Below, in pieces: positions 16,303 to 25,012 of a DNA stretch of 64,000 nt. Under the pieces are notes generated by a model that saw only the letters and a list, made by a program, of their open reading frames with translations, did not search any database and was not told where the DNA came from. The stretch is from Bradyrhizobium sp. CCBAU 53421 (GTDB lineage Bacteria > Pseudomonadota > Alphaproteobacteria > Rhizobiales > Xanthobacteraceae). A program made the position numbers and the translations under genes. The stretch lies in assembly GCF_015291625.1 (NCBI RefSeq), contig NZ_CP030047.1, positions 3,162,001-3,226,000 on the forward strand. The letters run 5' to 3'. Each line of letters opens with the position of its first letter. The stretch's first letter is position 1.

Positions 16303-16432
16303 CACCCGCAGGCCGGGCAGGCGACCTCCTGATAATCATCACTGCTTTGGTCAGCTGGCTCGATACCTCTTCCATCCTGCACTGGACGTTCAGGCCAGAC
16401 GTTGGGCATCTGATGAGGATATTGCGCGCCAT
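16303..16432 (-). pseudogene. frameshifted copy of the CxxC protein
   Basis: MARNILIRCPTSGLNVQCRM aligns with the gene at 10694-10873. A one-base loss after SSQ shifts the frame, and the original frame then gives DQSSDDYQEVACPACGCPI and an early stop. Inactive duplicate. Confidence 0.65.
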
Positions 16433-16467
16433 AGGCGGTATCAATTAGCCGCCACCGCCGGGGGGCC

Positions 16468-16680
16468 TCAATGCCTGGTGGACGCACTGATCCTCCCGAC
16501 CACTTCCATGTTCTCTTTGCGCACGGTGACGGAGCGTCCGGTTTCGGAGGCAATCTTCGCGGCCACTCTTAGGGCCGCATCCTCGTCGGTCAACTCCAGC
16601 GTGATGATGCTGCCGTTTCCGGAAAATGCGCGAGGGTTTGAAACGTTGACGATGAACAAAGGTCGATTTCGAAGGATCAT
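16468..16680 (-). CDS. small conserved protein, paralogue of 11031
   Basis: 70 residues from ATG 16680: MILRNRPLFIVNVSNPRAFS, TDEDAALRVAAKIASETGRS and VTVRKENMEVVGRI. In the paralogue translation can begin five codons earlier; here that codon is ACG, so the inner ATG (or an upstream TTG at 16698) must serve. Preceded by the conserved stem-loop at 16703-16731. Confidence 0.6.
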   Translation of the reverse strand: MILRNRPLFIVNVSNPRAFSGNGSIITLELTDEDAALRVAAKIASETGRSVTVRKENMEVVGRISASTRH

Positions 16681-16702
16681 ACGCGACCTCGTAAGCAACC
16701 AC

Positions 16703-16731
16703 CCTGGCTCCTAGGGGCGGCTAGGAGCAGG
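16703..16731 (-). promoter_or_regulatory. stem-loop leader, second copy
   Basis: CCTGGCTCCTAG / CTAGGAGC-AGG, one bulged base compared with 11263-11294. It is followed on the minus strand by the paralogous gene. Its conservation in both copies suggests function. Confidence 0.45.
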
Positions 16732-16846
16732 GCCGCGTTTCACGCGAACCGCTCCATGCAGGTTGGGCGCTGTCTGGAGCGGGGAAGGTATTTCTCCTCT
16801 GTGCCTAGGTTCCCGCTTTTACCTATGATTATCGTCGCGGTTGACC

Positions 16847-17062
16847 CTAAGGAAGTGTCGTCCCAACCGGTCCAGATTCGTTCGAAGGGGCTGGCGGCGA
16901 GGCGGCTTCACTTTGTTGCGGCGTCGGGGAATGGCGGCTGTTTTGTGGCTCTTCCTGCCGTTTGGTCGGCAGCTTTGGTTTCCCAGCGAGCCGTCGCAGC
17001 CTCGCATGCGCCCGCTTGGCGGGGGTATTAAGACGCTCGCCTATGGTCCTCTTCTTCGCCAT
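16847..17062 (-). CDS. small basic protein
   Basis: 71 residues: MAKKRTIGERLNTPAKRAHA, then Arg/Lys/Pro-rich. Overlaps the end of the upstream gene by 35 bp, so the two are probably co-translated. Resembles the basic protein at 51516. Likely unstructured and nucleic-acid binding, by charge only. Confidence 0.5.
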   Translation of the reverse strand: MAKKRTIGERLNTPAKRAHARLRRLAGKPKLPTKRQEEPQNSRHSPTPQQSEAASPPAPSNESGPVGTTLP

Positions 17063-17234
17063 ACCTGCATTCCTCTTGCGGGAAGGGCTCCTGCGTCTTG
17101 CGGCCGAGGAAGGTGTCGGGCACCGGCAGCTTTAGTAATTCGAGCGCCCGCTGGACGATCTCGCGAATGAACGCGCTTTCATTGGTTATCCGCGTAGCTT
17201 CGTTGTGCACGCGATAGACTGGCTCGAACGGCAT
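17028..17234 (-). CDS. small conserved protein with hairpin leader
   Basis: 68 residues: MPFEPVYRVHNEATRITNES, AFIREIVQRALELLKLPVPD, TFLGRKTQEPFPQEE. A recognisable rhizobial hypothetical family (the helix around residues 20-40 and VPDTFLGRKTQEPFP are typical). The GGGAG ribosome site forms an 8-bp stem with the leader at 17235-17310. Confidence 0.7.
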   Translation of the reverse strand: MPFEPVYRVHNEATRITNESAFIREIVQRALELLKLPVPDTFLGRKTQEPFPQEECRYGEEEDHRRAS

Positions 17235-17310
17235 GGCCGCGCTCCCTCGCTTGATGCAGGCGGGAGCGCTCTCGGTCTCTCAGCCACCGACGCCTACGGG
17301 CAGAGCCTCG
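17235..17310 (-). promoter_or_regulatory. recurring RBS-masking leader, copy 3
   Basis: Minus strand: GGCGTCGGTGGCTGAGAG, then GAGCGCTCCCGCC, 10 nt, GGGAGCGCGGCC-ATG. GCGCTCCC and GGGAGCGC form a perfect 8-bp stem that hides the ribosome site. A second stem GGCTCT / AGAG(A)CC encloses the CGGTGG block, as in copy 5. Confidence 0.65.
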
Positions 17311-17691
17311 GCCGATGATGACGATCCAACGCACCAAAGTAACACAGGTTCCCTGCAGGAACTGAAGGCCAGAGCCTAGCGCTCGGGCTGGCGCCTAGAC
17401 ACTTGTCAAGTTGATGTAACCCGCGACCGCCGATGTCGACCGTTCTTCGCTACAATGACATCGGCGCGTTGGGAGCGCTCGCAATCGGGACGGCTTCGGA
17501 GCCCCGCCGCCTAGCCCCGGAAGATGCGCCGACGGCCGTCCTGGTTGCGAAATTGGCGGAGCCGCACAACACAACGCCGACCGCTTGAAATGCTTGCGGT
17601 CGACGCTGGCTCTAGCCCCAGGAGGAAATGCAAAATCCTGGCTCGGATACGTCTCACATCCATCGCTAAGGTTCATGGCCCAAACTGGCTA
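17311..17691. other. 380 bp without recognisable gene
   Basis: Only short unsupported frames; no family motif or ribosome site seen. Confidence 0.4.
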
Positions 17692-17955
17692 TCAAGCGAA
17701 CAGGTCCTTCCCGGCCTGCTCACGAACGTTCCGCTCTCATGGTACTCAGCCACTTCATCACTTCGGCCGCGTATTTTAACCAGCCCAGTATTCGGCCGGC
17801 CTTGCCTTGTCCTCGTCGATCATCGGGCGGTTGATCTTCTCGATGTAGGTCCGCCCATTCTGGATCGGCTCGAAGGCCTTGGCGTGCTCCATGATCTGGC
17901 GCGCGGTTTCTCGGGCTCGGAATAGGGGCGGTGGCCGACGTATTTCATTGCTCAT
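17692..17955 (-). pseudogene. frameshifted small conserved protein
   Basis: The intact part (59 residues) reads RRPPPLFRARETARQIMEHA, NGRTYIEKINRPMI, ARPAEYWAG. The family normally continues with a helix, (G)WLEYHESGTFV and QAG.DLFA. Those pieces are present downstream in other frames (YHESGTFV; QAGKDLFA ending at 17692), so two frameshifts truncate it. The start ATG overlaps the upstream gene by 11 bp. Confidence 0.55.
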
Positions 17956-18154
17956 CTGGCGGTGGACGGAGCAGGGAAGCGATTCTCCATTCGATATAGT
18001 CGTAGAGCCCGGCCCAATGATGAACAAGCGTTCCGCATTGCTCGCAATCAAAAGTCCCAGAAGTATTGCTGTGGTTGCCACCGCGCTTTTGGATCGCCGA
18101 ATAGACGATGCCGCAGCCGGGACAGGTGAAATAAACGGTGACGAGAGGTGTCAT
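17945..18154 (-). CDS. zinc-ribbon protein, paralogue of 23178
   Basis: 69 residues: VTVYFTCPGCGIVYSAIQKR, GTFDCEQCGTLVHHWAGLYD, then a C-terminal WRIASLL helix. Two CxxC knuckles separated by about 25 residues. A paralogue with the same layout lies at 23178-23432. A possible zinc-binding adaptor; unknown role. Confidence 0.75.
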   Translation of the reverse strand: MTPLVTVYFTCPGCGIVYSAIQKRGGNHSNTSGTFDCEQCGTLVHHWAGLYDYIEWRIASLLRPPPDEQ

Positions 18155-18544
18155 AATGGCTGCACAACAATCAAGTTCGATCAGCGTTCCTCAGACCGAC
18201 CGAAGCGCCGCCTTGGTCGTTGAGCCGCTGCCGATGCCCTCGGGCAATGCCTGTCGTCCACGCCGCGGACGGACCGGCGGCCAGCGTTGTCGTCCCGGTA
18301 AAAGTAGTAGCTCTTGTCCGTTAGCTTCGAAGCTGTGGGACCTTTCAGGTCGCGAGCATGCATTCCGTGACGACATCCTCAATCGGAAGACGCCAGCGGC
18401 TCAGCGCAGCTGGACGAAGACGCTACCTGCGTGCCGATGACGTAGCGGTCGATCGTGAGCTCACGAACGAAATGTGCACATATCTGGTGCGGCGGCCAAG
18501 CTGCGGGCGAGGGCAACCAGGAGCCTGTAAGATATTGATCTGAT
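18155..18544. other. 390 bp without a supported gene
   Basis: A minus-strand frame (18181-18363) has SYYFYRDDNAGRRSVRGVDD but no ribosome site or recognised family. Otherwise nothing. Confidence 0.35.
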
Positions 18545-18584
18545 TGGTGGGCCGCAGACTCGAACCTGCAACCAGCGTTATGAG
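18545..18584 (-). pseudogene. 3' fragment of a tRNA (probably tRNA-Met), candidate att remnant
   Basis: Minus strand: CTCATAACGCTGG (anticodon loop with CAT), GCAGGTTCGAGTC (T arm) and GGCCCACCA (acceptor end with CCA). The 5' half is missing and the T-stem/acceptor lacks a few bases. Such 3' tRNA fragments mark the far end of elements that integrated into a tRNA gene; the decayed integrase at 12717-13923 fits this. Confidence 0.5.
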
Positions 18585-18921
18585 CGGCAAGAAAGAGATG
18601 TGATCGTTGATTTATCCGCGTTTTTTCTAGTATTCGGCCGCTTTCGTCGCTCTTGGAGAGATGAGGTTGGCCAGGAGTGGAAACGTGGATGAGCCGTTGT
18701 AGGCGTCGCGGGGCTTCTCACTCATTGCACGGGCCTGCATCACGAACGCTTTGGATCCCGTCCTCGCACGAAGTAAGCAGCGGTTATCGCAGCTAGAAAA
18801 ATTCGAACATGAACCGGCGACGGCTGCACAGTGAAAACGACCCCGACCCGTTGCGCGCGCCGAGGTCGCTATTCCAACGCTCTCGGGTCGGGAGGAAATG
18901 TTTAACTCGGGAGAAGTTGGC
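18585..18921. other. 337 bp without a supported gene
   Basis: A short minus-strand frame from 18726 (MSEKPRDAYNGSSTFPLL...) has no ribosome site. Nothing else stands out. Confidence 0.35.
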
Positions 18922-19170
18922 TCAGTCGAGTGGTGAAAGCATCGAGGCCGGCACCTTGTTACCCTGCGGGCACTCTGTTCGCTCGGTGGGCCGGAACCGG
19001 ATTGAGGCATCTGCGGCCAGCCCACCCCGTCTCATGAATTGGGCCAAATTAGCGTCCGATGACCATTCCACGTAGCGAACGCCCGCAAAGGCAAGCGCTG
19101 CCACGACGAGAATCCCGGCCACCGAAGTGGCGATTGTTCCCGTCCAGTTCTCGCTGCTGAATAGTGGCAT
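18922..19170 (-). CDS. small membrane protein
   Basis: 82 residues: MPLFSSENWTGTIATSVAGI, with one transmembrane helix at about residues 12-31, then a polar C-terminal part containing a lone cysteine. GGGAG ribosome site 8 nt upstream. Unknown function. Confidence 0.6.
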   Translation of the reverse strand: MPLFSSENWTGTIATSVAGILVVAALAFAGVRYVEWSSDANLAQFMRRGGLAADASIRFRPTERTECPQGNKVPASMLSPLD

Positions 19171-20141
19171 CGCGATTCTCCCGACACCGAAGTCACACCG
19201 TCCTTAGGCCGGCTCGCGATTTTAGAATGTGAACGGCCTCACATCTCACGCGCACGTGATGCTTAGGACAGGGCCAGGACTGAAGGGCCCACCTTGGCAT
19301 GGGCTCTGCGTTTAGTTTGATGGGGGATTTCAGCGTCCCAGTTCAGGAAGAAAACGCCGCGGGCCGTGTATTTTTGAGACCGGCGGCGCATTTTCTTGGG
19401 ACTATGCACGCGGAGTCTTTAAGCGATTCCAGCACAGCCCGAGCCCGAGCAGGCAAGGGATCCTCGTCGAAAACAGCATGTAGGCGCGCCGCCCGACGGC
19501 CGATTAGCGAATCTTCTCAAACTGCTGGTGGTGTTCGTTTGCTTGGGCGCCATTGTGCAACGCCTGCTCGTATGACTTATTGAGCGGTGCCAATATTGAA
19601 AAACTTTCCTCCCGGAAGCCAGCTAGGCCGAATTGAGTGGCTCGGGATATTGGAGAGGTAAACCTGTCATCGATAGCGAAAACTTATCCAGCATTTTGAT
19701 TTCCGCTGGTTGGATGTTGCCATCTGCCTCCATCACTCGAGCGCATGCAGCCAACGTTCCTAGATCGCCACCGGCTGATGCTGGTGATTTCTGCCGGCGG
19801 GCGGTTTGCATGCGGTCGTCCCAGCGCTCGGCCGGGGCCTTGTTATCTTGGCTTTGGGACCCGCGGCGCGGTGGCAAAGCGCAGACCTAGAACTGCGGCT
19901 CTCAGCCGCGCCGCTGCTTCGCTGCGGCTCATTTCAACGGCCCGGCGACAGTGTAGCAGCCCTTCGCAATGAGCATCTGCAGAGTGTCATCTTCCGCGGG
20001 ATTCCACGGTCGATTCATTGACCTCGTGATTCAGATCAGGTCTTTGAGGCCAATTGATACTGGTGAGCTTTCTCCGGCAGCGCGTCTCCGACTGGACCAG
20101 GCGGAAGAAGAGCAGCCTGCCTTCGCGCTTCCCGTGCACAT
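19171..20141. other. 970 bp without a supported gene
   Basis: The longest frames are about 95 codons and have no recognised family. A minus-strand frame 19623-19877 ends in MEADGNIQPAEIKMLDKFSL but is not convincing. Probably decayed DNA. Confidence 0.4.
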
Positions 20142-20345
20142 TCAGTGCTCATTTCTTGTTTTCTCGTCATGGTTCGCCTCCAGCTCCTTGCGGACGACCG
20201 CGGCAGAATTCCCGACTTTATCGACGACCTTACGAAGCTCTTCCTTTGAGACACCTAGCGCATGAGCCCAGCATTTCATTTGGTCGCGCGCATCCAGATT
20301 GATCTTTGAGCGCTCGAACTGATCTTTCTTCGTGAGTCTGTGCAT
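20142..20345 (-). CDS. DUF3606-family protein
   Basis: 67 residues: FERSKINLDARDQMKCWAHA, LGVSKEELRKVVDKVGNSAA, VVRKEL. This is the DUF3606 pattern (INL.d..ev..W...LGvs.eeLr.aV..vG). Small soluble helical protein of unknown function, common in proteobacterial stress loci. Confidence 0.85.
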   Translation of the reverse strand: MHRLTKKDQFERSKINLDARDQMKCWAHALGVSKEELRKVVDKVGNSAAVVRKELEANHDEKTRNEH

Positions 20346-20438
20346 TTCTCAAACAACACGAGCCTGAGCGCTACGTTCCTAACCAAGAATTGCAGGCCCG
20401 ATGCGTATGTCAGGATGTGTCTAAATAACAAAGGCGGC

Positions 20439-20690
20439 ATGGAAACGACCGGTTCACGAAAAGCCGACGCCAAGTATAAAACGCCGTTTGCGCCACCCTG
20501 GACCGATACGGAAGTCAAGCAGCTTCGGTCGCTGGCGGGGGCCAACACTCCCAAAGGTGTTACCAGCCTTAAGTTGGAGAGACCGAAAGGGTCGATCGCG
20601 AGCAAATGCGCAGCGTGAGGGCATCTCGCTGCGACCGATCAACCGCTCACCTATAACCAACGCAGGGAGATTGCGCGGCGCTAGTTCTTG
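20439..20690 (+). pseudogene. frameshifted SANT-like small protein
   Basis: METTGSRK, then PFAPPWTDTEVKQLRSLAGA and SLKLERPKGSIASK. After a shift near 20603 the text continues AQREGISLRPINRSPI. This fits a rhizobial Myb/SANT-like family (W.x.E...L..LA......I...L.R...AI..KA...GISL). The frame break removes the conserved C-terminus. Confidence 0.55.
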
Positions 20691-20877
20691 GTTTCGAGGT
20701 CGTCGGTCTGTTCGCAGAGATGTCCACCGGGCCTGATCAGAAGCAACTACGGAACGGCCTTCGGCGGGCTTTTTTCCCGCGCTGCCCGCCATTTCTTGCG
20801 CCAGCGCCACTCTGATCGAGAAGCACGAAATCCACCGCAAGCGTAAGGCTGGGCTGTCAGGCGAGCGTCGCGGACAA

Positions 20878-21117
20878 ATGGCAGCCGCACTCGACTCCGC
20901 CGGCGCCGCGTTAGGATCGGTCGGAAAGATGGCGTTTGCCGGCGTGTTCTGGCTGACGGTGGAGAAGAGCGTGCCCGGCGCTTTCGTCGCCGCCTCGCTT
21001 GCTTGGCTGGTTGTCTCGGTTGCGGCCTGGCACGCGTGGCGCGAGATGAGGTCGGTTCGCAGATCAATCACTTGCAAACAACAAGGCGGCCCGCCGTGGT
21101 GGAGGCCTTGGCGTTGA
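20878..21117 (+). CDS. possible small membrane protein
   Basis: 79 codons, MAAALDSAGAALGSVGKMAF with hydrophobic stretches at about 15-28 and 33-50. The C-terminal 25 residues overlap the DUF892 remnant on the other strand and look like read-through. No strong ribosome site; uncertain. Confidence 0.25.
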   Translation: MAAALDSAGAALGSVGKMAFAGVFWLTVEKSVPGAFVAASLAWLVVSVAAWHAWREMRSVRRSITCKQQGGPPWWRPWR

Positions 21118-21253
21118 CTCCTTTGCGTAGCGCCACTCTGTTGAGCTTGATATTCGCGGCCTTCTCCTCGTTCAAGTTTGTCGCGAGGAAGCGCACGATG
21201 TTGTCGTGGCCCAGTTCCTCAGCCCGGGCAATCAGCGTCCCGGAGCGGCACAT
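21087..21253 (-). pseudogene. DUF892 (YciE-like) C-terminal remnant
   Basis: GTLIARAEELGHDNIVRFLA then NLNEEKAANIKLNRVALRKG. Nearly the same as residues 120-165 of the intact DUF892 gene at 43767-44282. The N-terminal three quarters are missing. Confidence 0.75.
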
Positions 21254-21285
21254 CCCGCCTCGTCAATTTGCTTGGAAAAGCCGGC

Positions 21286-21541
21286 ATGGAGGCCTGGGGA
21301 GACATTCCGCGCGATATCCAGGAGGCGCTGTTCGAGAGGGCGAGCGCAGTGGCGGGCGCGAGGAACTTGCGCGATTGCTGCACGATCGTCATCCGTGAGC
21401 GGGCATCCGGCGGAGCGCTACGAACGGGGCGGTCCCGCCGGACGTCAACCGGTGGGGCGTGTCAACGATCGGGACGAGTTTGGGCCGCCTGCTTCACCGA
21501 TCCCGACCGCAAAAGCGAAAAGAAGCCGGCTTGGCTACTAA
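21286..21541 (+). pseudogene. frameshifted small conserved protein
   Basis: MEAWGDIPRDIQEALFERAS, then in another frame REELARLLHDRHP. The two pieces form a rhizobial small-protein pattern (W.DIPRDIQE.LFE.A...REELA.xLHDRHP). Broken by at least one frameshift. Function unknown. Confidence 0.45.
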
Positions 21542-21909
21542 GGAGACGCTAGGCCTCCATCCGTCAGCTTTCTCACGGCATTGATGAGCTCGTCCGGGTG
21601 ATAAGGCTTCTGCAACACAAGGCTCCCCGGAACCGGACGCGGCGACACAGGTGAGAAACCGGTCGCGTAGACTACTGGTAGTTGAGGGTCAAGTTCCCGA
21701 CAGAGTTCGGCAACCTGCCATCCATCGAAGGGGCCGGAAAGTTTGACGTCGGTGATCAGCAGGTTGGCGATCCGCTGGCGGCACCACTTCAGGGCTTCTT
21801 CGCCGTCGGCGGCCGGGATTACGTGATAGCTTTCCTCGCGCAATGTCTCGACGACGAATTCACGGACCAACGGATCGTCTTCCACGACCAGAATGATCAC
21901 TTGCGGCAT
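21538..21909 (-). CDS. stand-alone response regulator (CheY-like)
   Basis: 123 residues: MPQVIILVVEDDPLVREFVV with the acidic pair (DD near 11-12), phospho-acceptor aspartate in LLITDVKLSG (about 54), the T/S position in VVYATGFSP and the conserved lysine in LQKPY. A receiver domain only. In rhizobia such single-domain regulators often pair with HWE kinases; one decayed and one fused HWE kinase lie at 35620 and 56997. Confidence 0.9.
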   Translation of the reverse strand: MPQVIILVVEDDPLVREFVVETLREESYHVIPAADGEEALKWCRQRIANLLITDVKLSGPFDGWQVAELCRELDPQLPVVYATGFSPVSPRPVPGSLVLQKPYHPDELINAVRKLTDGGLASP

Positions 21910-22055
21910 AGTTCGAGCTCGTTGATTTAATACGATTCTCGAACCGCCCAGGCGTTAGGCAGTTCCGAACTTTGACTCGGAAAATCCTTCAACCTCGATA
22001 CCGGTAGCATCTCCTCAGCCGAGGTCGTCCCGCAGGCCTTTGAAAAGCGCTCGAA

Positions 22056-22319
22056 CTAGCCTTTGCCGTTGCGGTTGGCGAATCTGGCTTTTCCGAAGCC
22101 CGTGCCGATCGTTGACGCGCCCCAGCGTTTCACGTCCTTGATGAAGGGGACTTGCGAGAGGCCCTGCACGACGCCGTCACTATGCATGACGATGACGGTG
22201 TCATGCTTGCCGATATTCGGAATGGCCACCATGAGGCTGGCTGGCAGGTTGAACTTGTGGCTTTCCCAGTCGCCAGGCGAGTTCTGGGCGCCTTTCTCGA
22301 GCGACCCGTGGCGCGCGAC
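22056..22319 (-). pseudogene. truncated duplicate of the ROK-type gene
   Basis: GSLEKGAQNSPGDWES, FNLPASLMVAIPNIGKHDTV, DGVVQGLSQVPFIKDVKRWG, GTGFGKARFANRNGKG. About 80% identical to the last 85 residues of the protein at 5992-7056, and the DNA 3' of the stop is also similar (21997-22045 versus 5907-5958). The 5' two thirds are missing, so this is a duplication remnant. Confidence 0.85.
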
Positions 22320-22380
22320 GCCCTGGGTGGATAGGGCGGCGCTTCATCGACTATGCGGACGCGCTAGAGGGGATCTTGGT

Positions 22381-22602
22381 TTATTGGCGGCTGTGAGTTT
22401 TGTACAAAGGTCGCCTAGCCACAGGCGATCGCGGAAGATCCCCAAATTCGGATGAGGCGTAGTCTCGACCTTCCGGTGTTACGATGTGAATGTCGTAACA
22501 CGATCCCGAAAGCTCCTTGGCCTTCCTCAGAGCTGCCTCGGGAGTAGCTCGTCGGTAGACGATCTCACCGAACTTGCACCTAGCCTTTACGGTGAAGCTC
22601 AT
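22381..22602 (-). CDS. small conserved protein
   Basis: 73 residues: MSFTVKARCKFGEIVYRRAT, PEAALRKAKELSGSCYDIHI, VTPEGRDYASSEF. Known rhizobial hypothetical pattern (alpha/beta, PExxALRKAxEL..G). Overlaps the preceding gene by 23 bp, so translation is probably coupled. Confidence 0.7.
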   Translation of the reverse strand: MSFTVKARCKFGEIVYRRATPEAALRKAKELSGSCYDIHIVTPEGRDYASSEFGDLPRSPVARRPLYKTHSRQ

Positions 22603-22759
22603 CTTTCTTCTTCTTCTTATTCCGTTTGACGACTTCTGCCTGCGCTCTGAAGGCTTCAGCCAGAGTTTTCATTTGATTTGCCGCGAACTCGTCGACCGTC
22701 CGCCCCGCCGCTCGCTCAGCAGTCTCGGCCTGCTTCTTGAGGTCCTTGGCAACACCCAT
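22580..22759 (-). CDS. small charged helical protein
   Basis: 59 residues from ATG 22759: MGVAKDLKKQAETAERAAGR, DEFAANQMKTLAEAFRAQAE, ending in a lysine-rich tail (KRNKKKKKDELHRKG). Looks like one amphipathic helix with a basic end. First gene of a two-gene unit with 22381. Unknown function. Confidence 0.55.
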   Translation of the reverse strand: MGVAKDLKKQAETAERAAGRTVDEFAANQMKTLAEAFRAQAEVVKRNKKKKKDELHRKG

Positions 22760-22860
22760 AACCACTAACTTTCGAGGCTATGACGGAGTTCCTTCCGGAC
22801 TTTTCATTCCCGGTTTTGCTATAAATATCGTCACGATTTTCGCGGCTGAGAGATGCGGGA

Positions 22861-23050
22861 CATCGGATTGTCCGGGTGAGATCGAGCGCATGTGCGTCCA
22901 GGTCAGGCGGCAGACGAAGGAGATCCTGACGCTGCAGCGGGCAGCGATCTTGATCGCTTCGGACGAAGCACTGCTCCAGCGCATGCTCAGCTAAGTGGAC
23001 GTGCTCTGCGCTGCTCGGGATGAGACGGCGTTGCCCAAGCCCAAGGGGGG
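22861..23050 (+). pseudogene. helical small protein with premature stop
   Basis: CVQVRRQTKEILTLQRAAIL, IASDEALLQRMLS, TAA at 22992, then in the same frame VDVLCAARDE. The rhizobial pattern (RQxKEIxxLQRAGI.T.SAEALLxRMxxKVDxLCxxRDxL) continues across the stop, so a single nonsense change (a lysine codon to TAA) interrupts it. Confidence 0.5.
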
Positions 23051-23177
23051 TGCTCGGTGGGAAAACGTGTCGACAGAGCCGCTTCGGTACTTCCAGGCGC
23101 AGACGATCAATGGACAAAGGCTCTGGCCGAAGTCTGCGCCAGGGCGTATCGAGGGCGGTACTATCACCATCCAGGTG

Positions 23178-23432
23178 CTAATCGGGAATTCTTCTCGAAC
23201 CTGCCGCAGAGCGATCAGAAGGGACGATGTCCCCTGATTCTGGCTCCCTCGTCACGAGCAACTGCTTTTGAATTCTCCAGTCGGAATAGCTGTAGAGTCC
23301 CGCCCAATGGTGAAGGGGCTTGCCGCATCCCTCGCATCGGAAGGTACCAGAGTCGAGCGCAGGAGCAGGGCCACGCTCTTGGGCAACAGCATAAACGGTG
23401 ACGCACTCGGGACAAGAAAAGTAGACGATCAT
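23178..23432 (-). CDS. zinc-ribbon protein, paralogue of 17945
   Basis: 84 residues: MIVYFSCPECVTVYAVAQER, GTFRCEGCGKPLHHWAGLYS, YSDWRIQKQ. Same two CxxC knuckles and HHWAGLY motif as the protein at 17945-18154, with a longer acidic tail. Start chosen to match the paralogue. Confidence 0.75.
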   Translation of the reverse strand: MIVYFSCPECVTVYAVAQERGPAPALDSGTFRCEGCGKPLHHWAGLYSYSDWRIQKQLLVTREPESGDIVPSDRSAAGSRRIPD

Positions 23433-23616
23433 CGAACTCCCTTCGAGCATCCGATCCGATCTAGCGCGTTAGCCGTGGGATTCAGGAACTCGCTGCTCTT
23501 CGATGTCGCCGGCGATGACGGTGGGTGCAAAAGAAGTCTATCTCTCCGATGCGACCGCGGGATGTTGAAAGCAGGTTAAAGCGAATGCCCACCGGGCGGT
23601 CCCGGCGGGCATCGTT

Positions 23617-23877
23617 TCACATCGTCGTGTGCTTGCGGTGCTTATGGGACCGGCCTGATGTCCTCATGCCGGATCCGCCGCGTTCCTTGGTGTCGTTGAG
23701 AGTGGCGCCAGGATTCGCGGATCTTGAACTACTGCTCGCGCCTTGGCCGCTCTTGGCTGCCGGAGAATCGCCGCCTCCACCACCGGCGCCGCCACCACCG
23801 CCTCCGCCCTGCGCGGATGCCGCTGCAATCGATCCAAAAACAAAAGCTGAAGCCAAAACGACTTTCGCGATTTTCAT
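23617..23877 (-). CDS. small secreted Gly-rich protein
   Basis: 86 residues: signal peptide MKIAKVVLASAFVFGSIAAA (cleavage near ASA-Q), a run of about 13 glycines with one alanine, and a Ser/Lys/His-rich tail. GGAGGAG ribosome site. Function unknown; low-complexity exported proteins are common in this group. Confidence 0.7.
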   Translation of the reverse strand: MKIAKVVLASAFVFGSIAAASAQGGGGGGGAGGGGGDSPAAKSGQGASSSSRSANPGATLNDTKERGGSGMRTSGRSHKHRKHTTM

Positions 23878-24250
23878 CGAGCGCTCCTCCGATTAAGCCC
23901 CGAAGGCAAACCGGCCGCCACAGAGTCGTTCCTAAAGGGCCTTTCGAAAAGACTCCGGTCCGCAACGTTGAGGTATTCGTTTCGGAGGATGGCGAGCCAG
24001 GCGCGTGTTGAGAGGAGCAACAAGAAGGAGGAGAGGCGAACGAGAACCTAACTGGTGACGTGCCCCACGGCGATGAACGTGCCCCGGCTCTTGCCCCCGC
24101 AAGACCCGGGCACTTTCGCGATCAGTGCTGGAATTCCGGATGACGCGTGATGAGATCCGACATCTGATCGGATTCACGACCTTGACCTTCGGCACGACCG
24201 CGGCTCTCGTCTGGGGCGCCGGCTAGACTTTCGGTCTGCGGCGCCTCGCT
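23878..24250. other. 370 bp without a supported gene
   Basis: No convincing coding frame; nothing seen. Confidence 0.4.
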
Positions 24251-24352
24251 CTAGAACGCGACGAAGAAGAAGCCCAAAAGCAGGAGGGTAAGCAAAACAG
24301 ATACCCCTGCTGCCATCTTCAGTACGGCACTTGGCTCCGCTGGTTGGTTCAT
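24251..24352 (-). CDS. one-helix membrane peptide (33 aa)
   Basis: MNQPAEPSAVLKMAAGVSVL then LTLLLLGFFFVAF, one transmembrane helix. Its ATG overlaps the TGA of the upstream gene (ATGA), which argues for translational coupling and a real gene. Confidence 0.55.
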   Translation of the reverse strand: MNQPAEPSAVLKMAAGVSVLLTLLLLGFFFVAF

Positions 24353-24552
24353 GTTGGAGGCTGTATCCCGGGAGACCGAAGCCGCTCACTCATGTGGGCG
24401 CCGGTCTCGGCTTGGCGCGCTAGCTTTAGCCGCGTTTCCTTTTCGACAGCCGGCGGCATCGTCTTGGCCCGCTGGCGCATCTCTTCTGCTCGGTGAGCGA
24501 GCCGCTGTTCTAGCTTCTCCGTCTGCTTGATCCCGCATCTGATGGATCCCAC
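24349..24552 (-). CDS. small helical protein (MKRRRRFKQT family), divergent head
   Basis: 67 residues from GTG 24552: KQTEKLEQRLAHRAEEMRQR, AKTMPPAVEKETRLKLARQA, HMSERLRSPGIQPP. Clear paralogue of 9638 and 51317 although the basic MKRRRR head is replaced by GSIRCG. GAGGG ribosome site. Followed, overlapping, by a membrane micro-protein. Confidence 0.65.
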   Translation of the reverse strand: MGSIRCGIKQTEKLEQRLAHRAEEMRQRAKTMPPAVEKETRLKLARQAETGAHMSERLRSPGIQPPT

Positions 24553-24660
24553 GCGTTTCCCTCGTTAGTCCCTGCCCGGAACGAGGAAGCCAATATATTG
24601 GCCGGTGCAAGGTTCCTTATTTTCGCGACAGAGGCGGAAAAAGCGCCATCTATGCCGTAG

Positions 24661-24840
24661 AACTAACGTGGGTTATTTTCGAAACCGGACGACTTTTGGG
24701 ATAATCCGCGCAACGGGCAGGTGATTTTCATTACTTGTTTTTTCAGCCCTAGTAACGGCGACCCGCTGCTGCTCGGTGGATAGCGGTTCGGTGATCCAGC
24801 TTTGGCCCCAGCATGATCCGGATGCTGGGGCCCTTTTTTT
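24661..24840 (+). repeat. dispersed element with terminator, copy 2
   Basis: Second copy of the 15216 element, ending in a very strong terminator GGCCCCAGCAT-7 nt-ATGCTGGGGCC-CTTTTTTT (24804-24840). Probably a small RNA gene or a conserved terminator-bearing repeat; it lies directly upstream of the uvrA-like gene. Confidence 0.55.
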
Positions 24841-25012
24841 GGTCTGGAACAGTCGGCACGGAGCCGGATTGGTCCACTCCGCGAGGATTTGTCGAAGCGC
24901 ATCTCAAAATCTCGGGCGACGTCATTGCGCACCTTCCCACCAGCAAAGCTGCCCGGAATTGCACGATAGCGCTCCGCCGAACCCTTGCGCCCCGGCAGAG
25001 CTTATTTCTCGG

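Noticed and set aside
24663..24932. Minus-strand frame sharing MKITCP..NNPR with 15218
   Set aside because: The shared part differs mainly by non-synonymous changes and has no ribosome site; treated as a nucleic-acid repeat.
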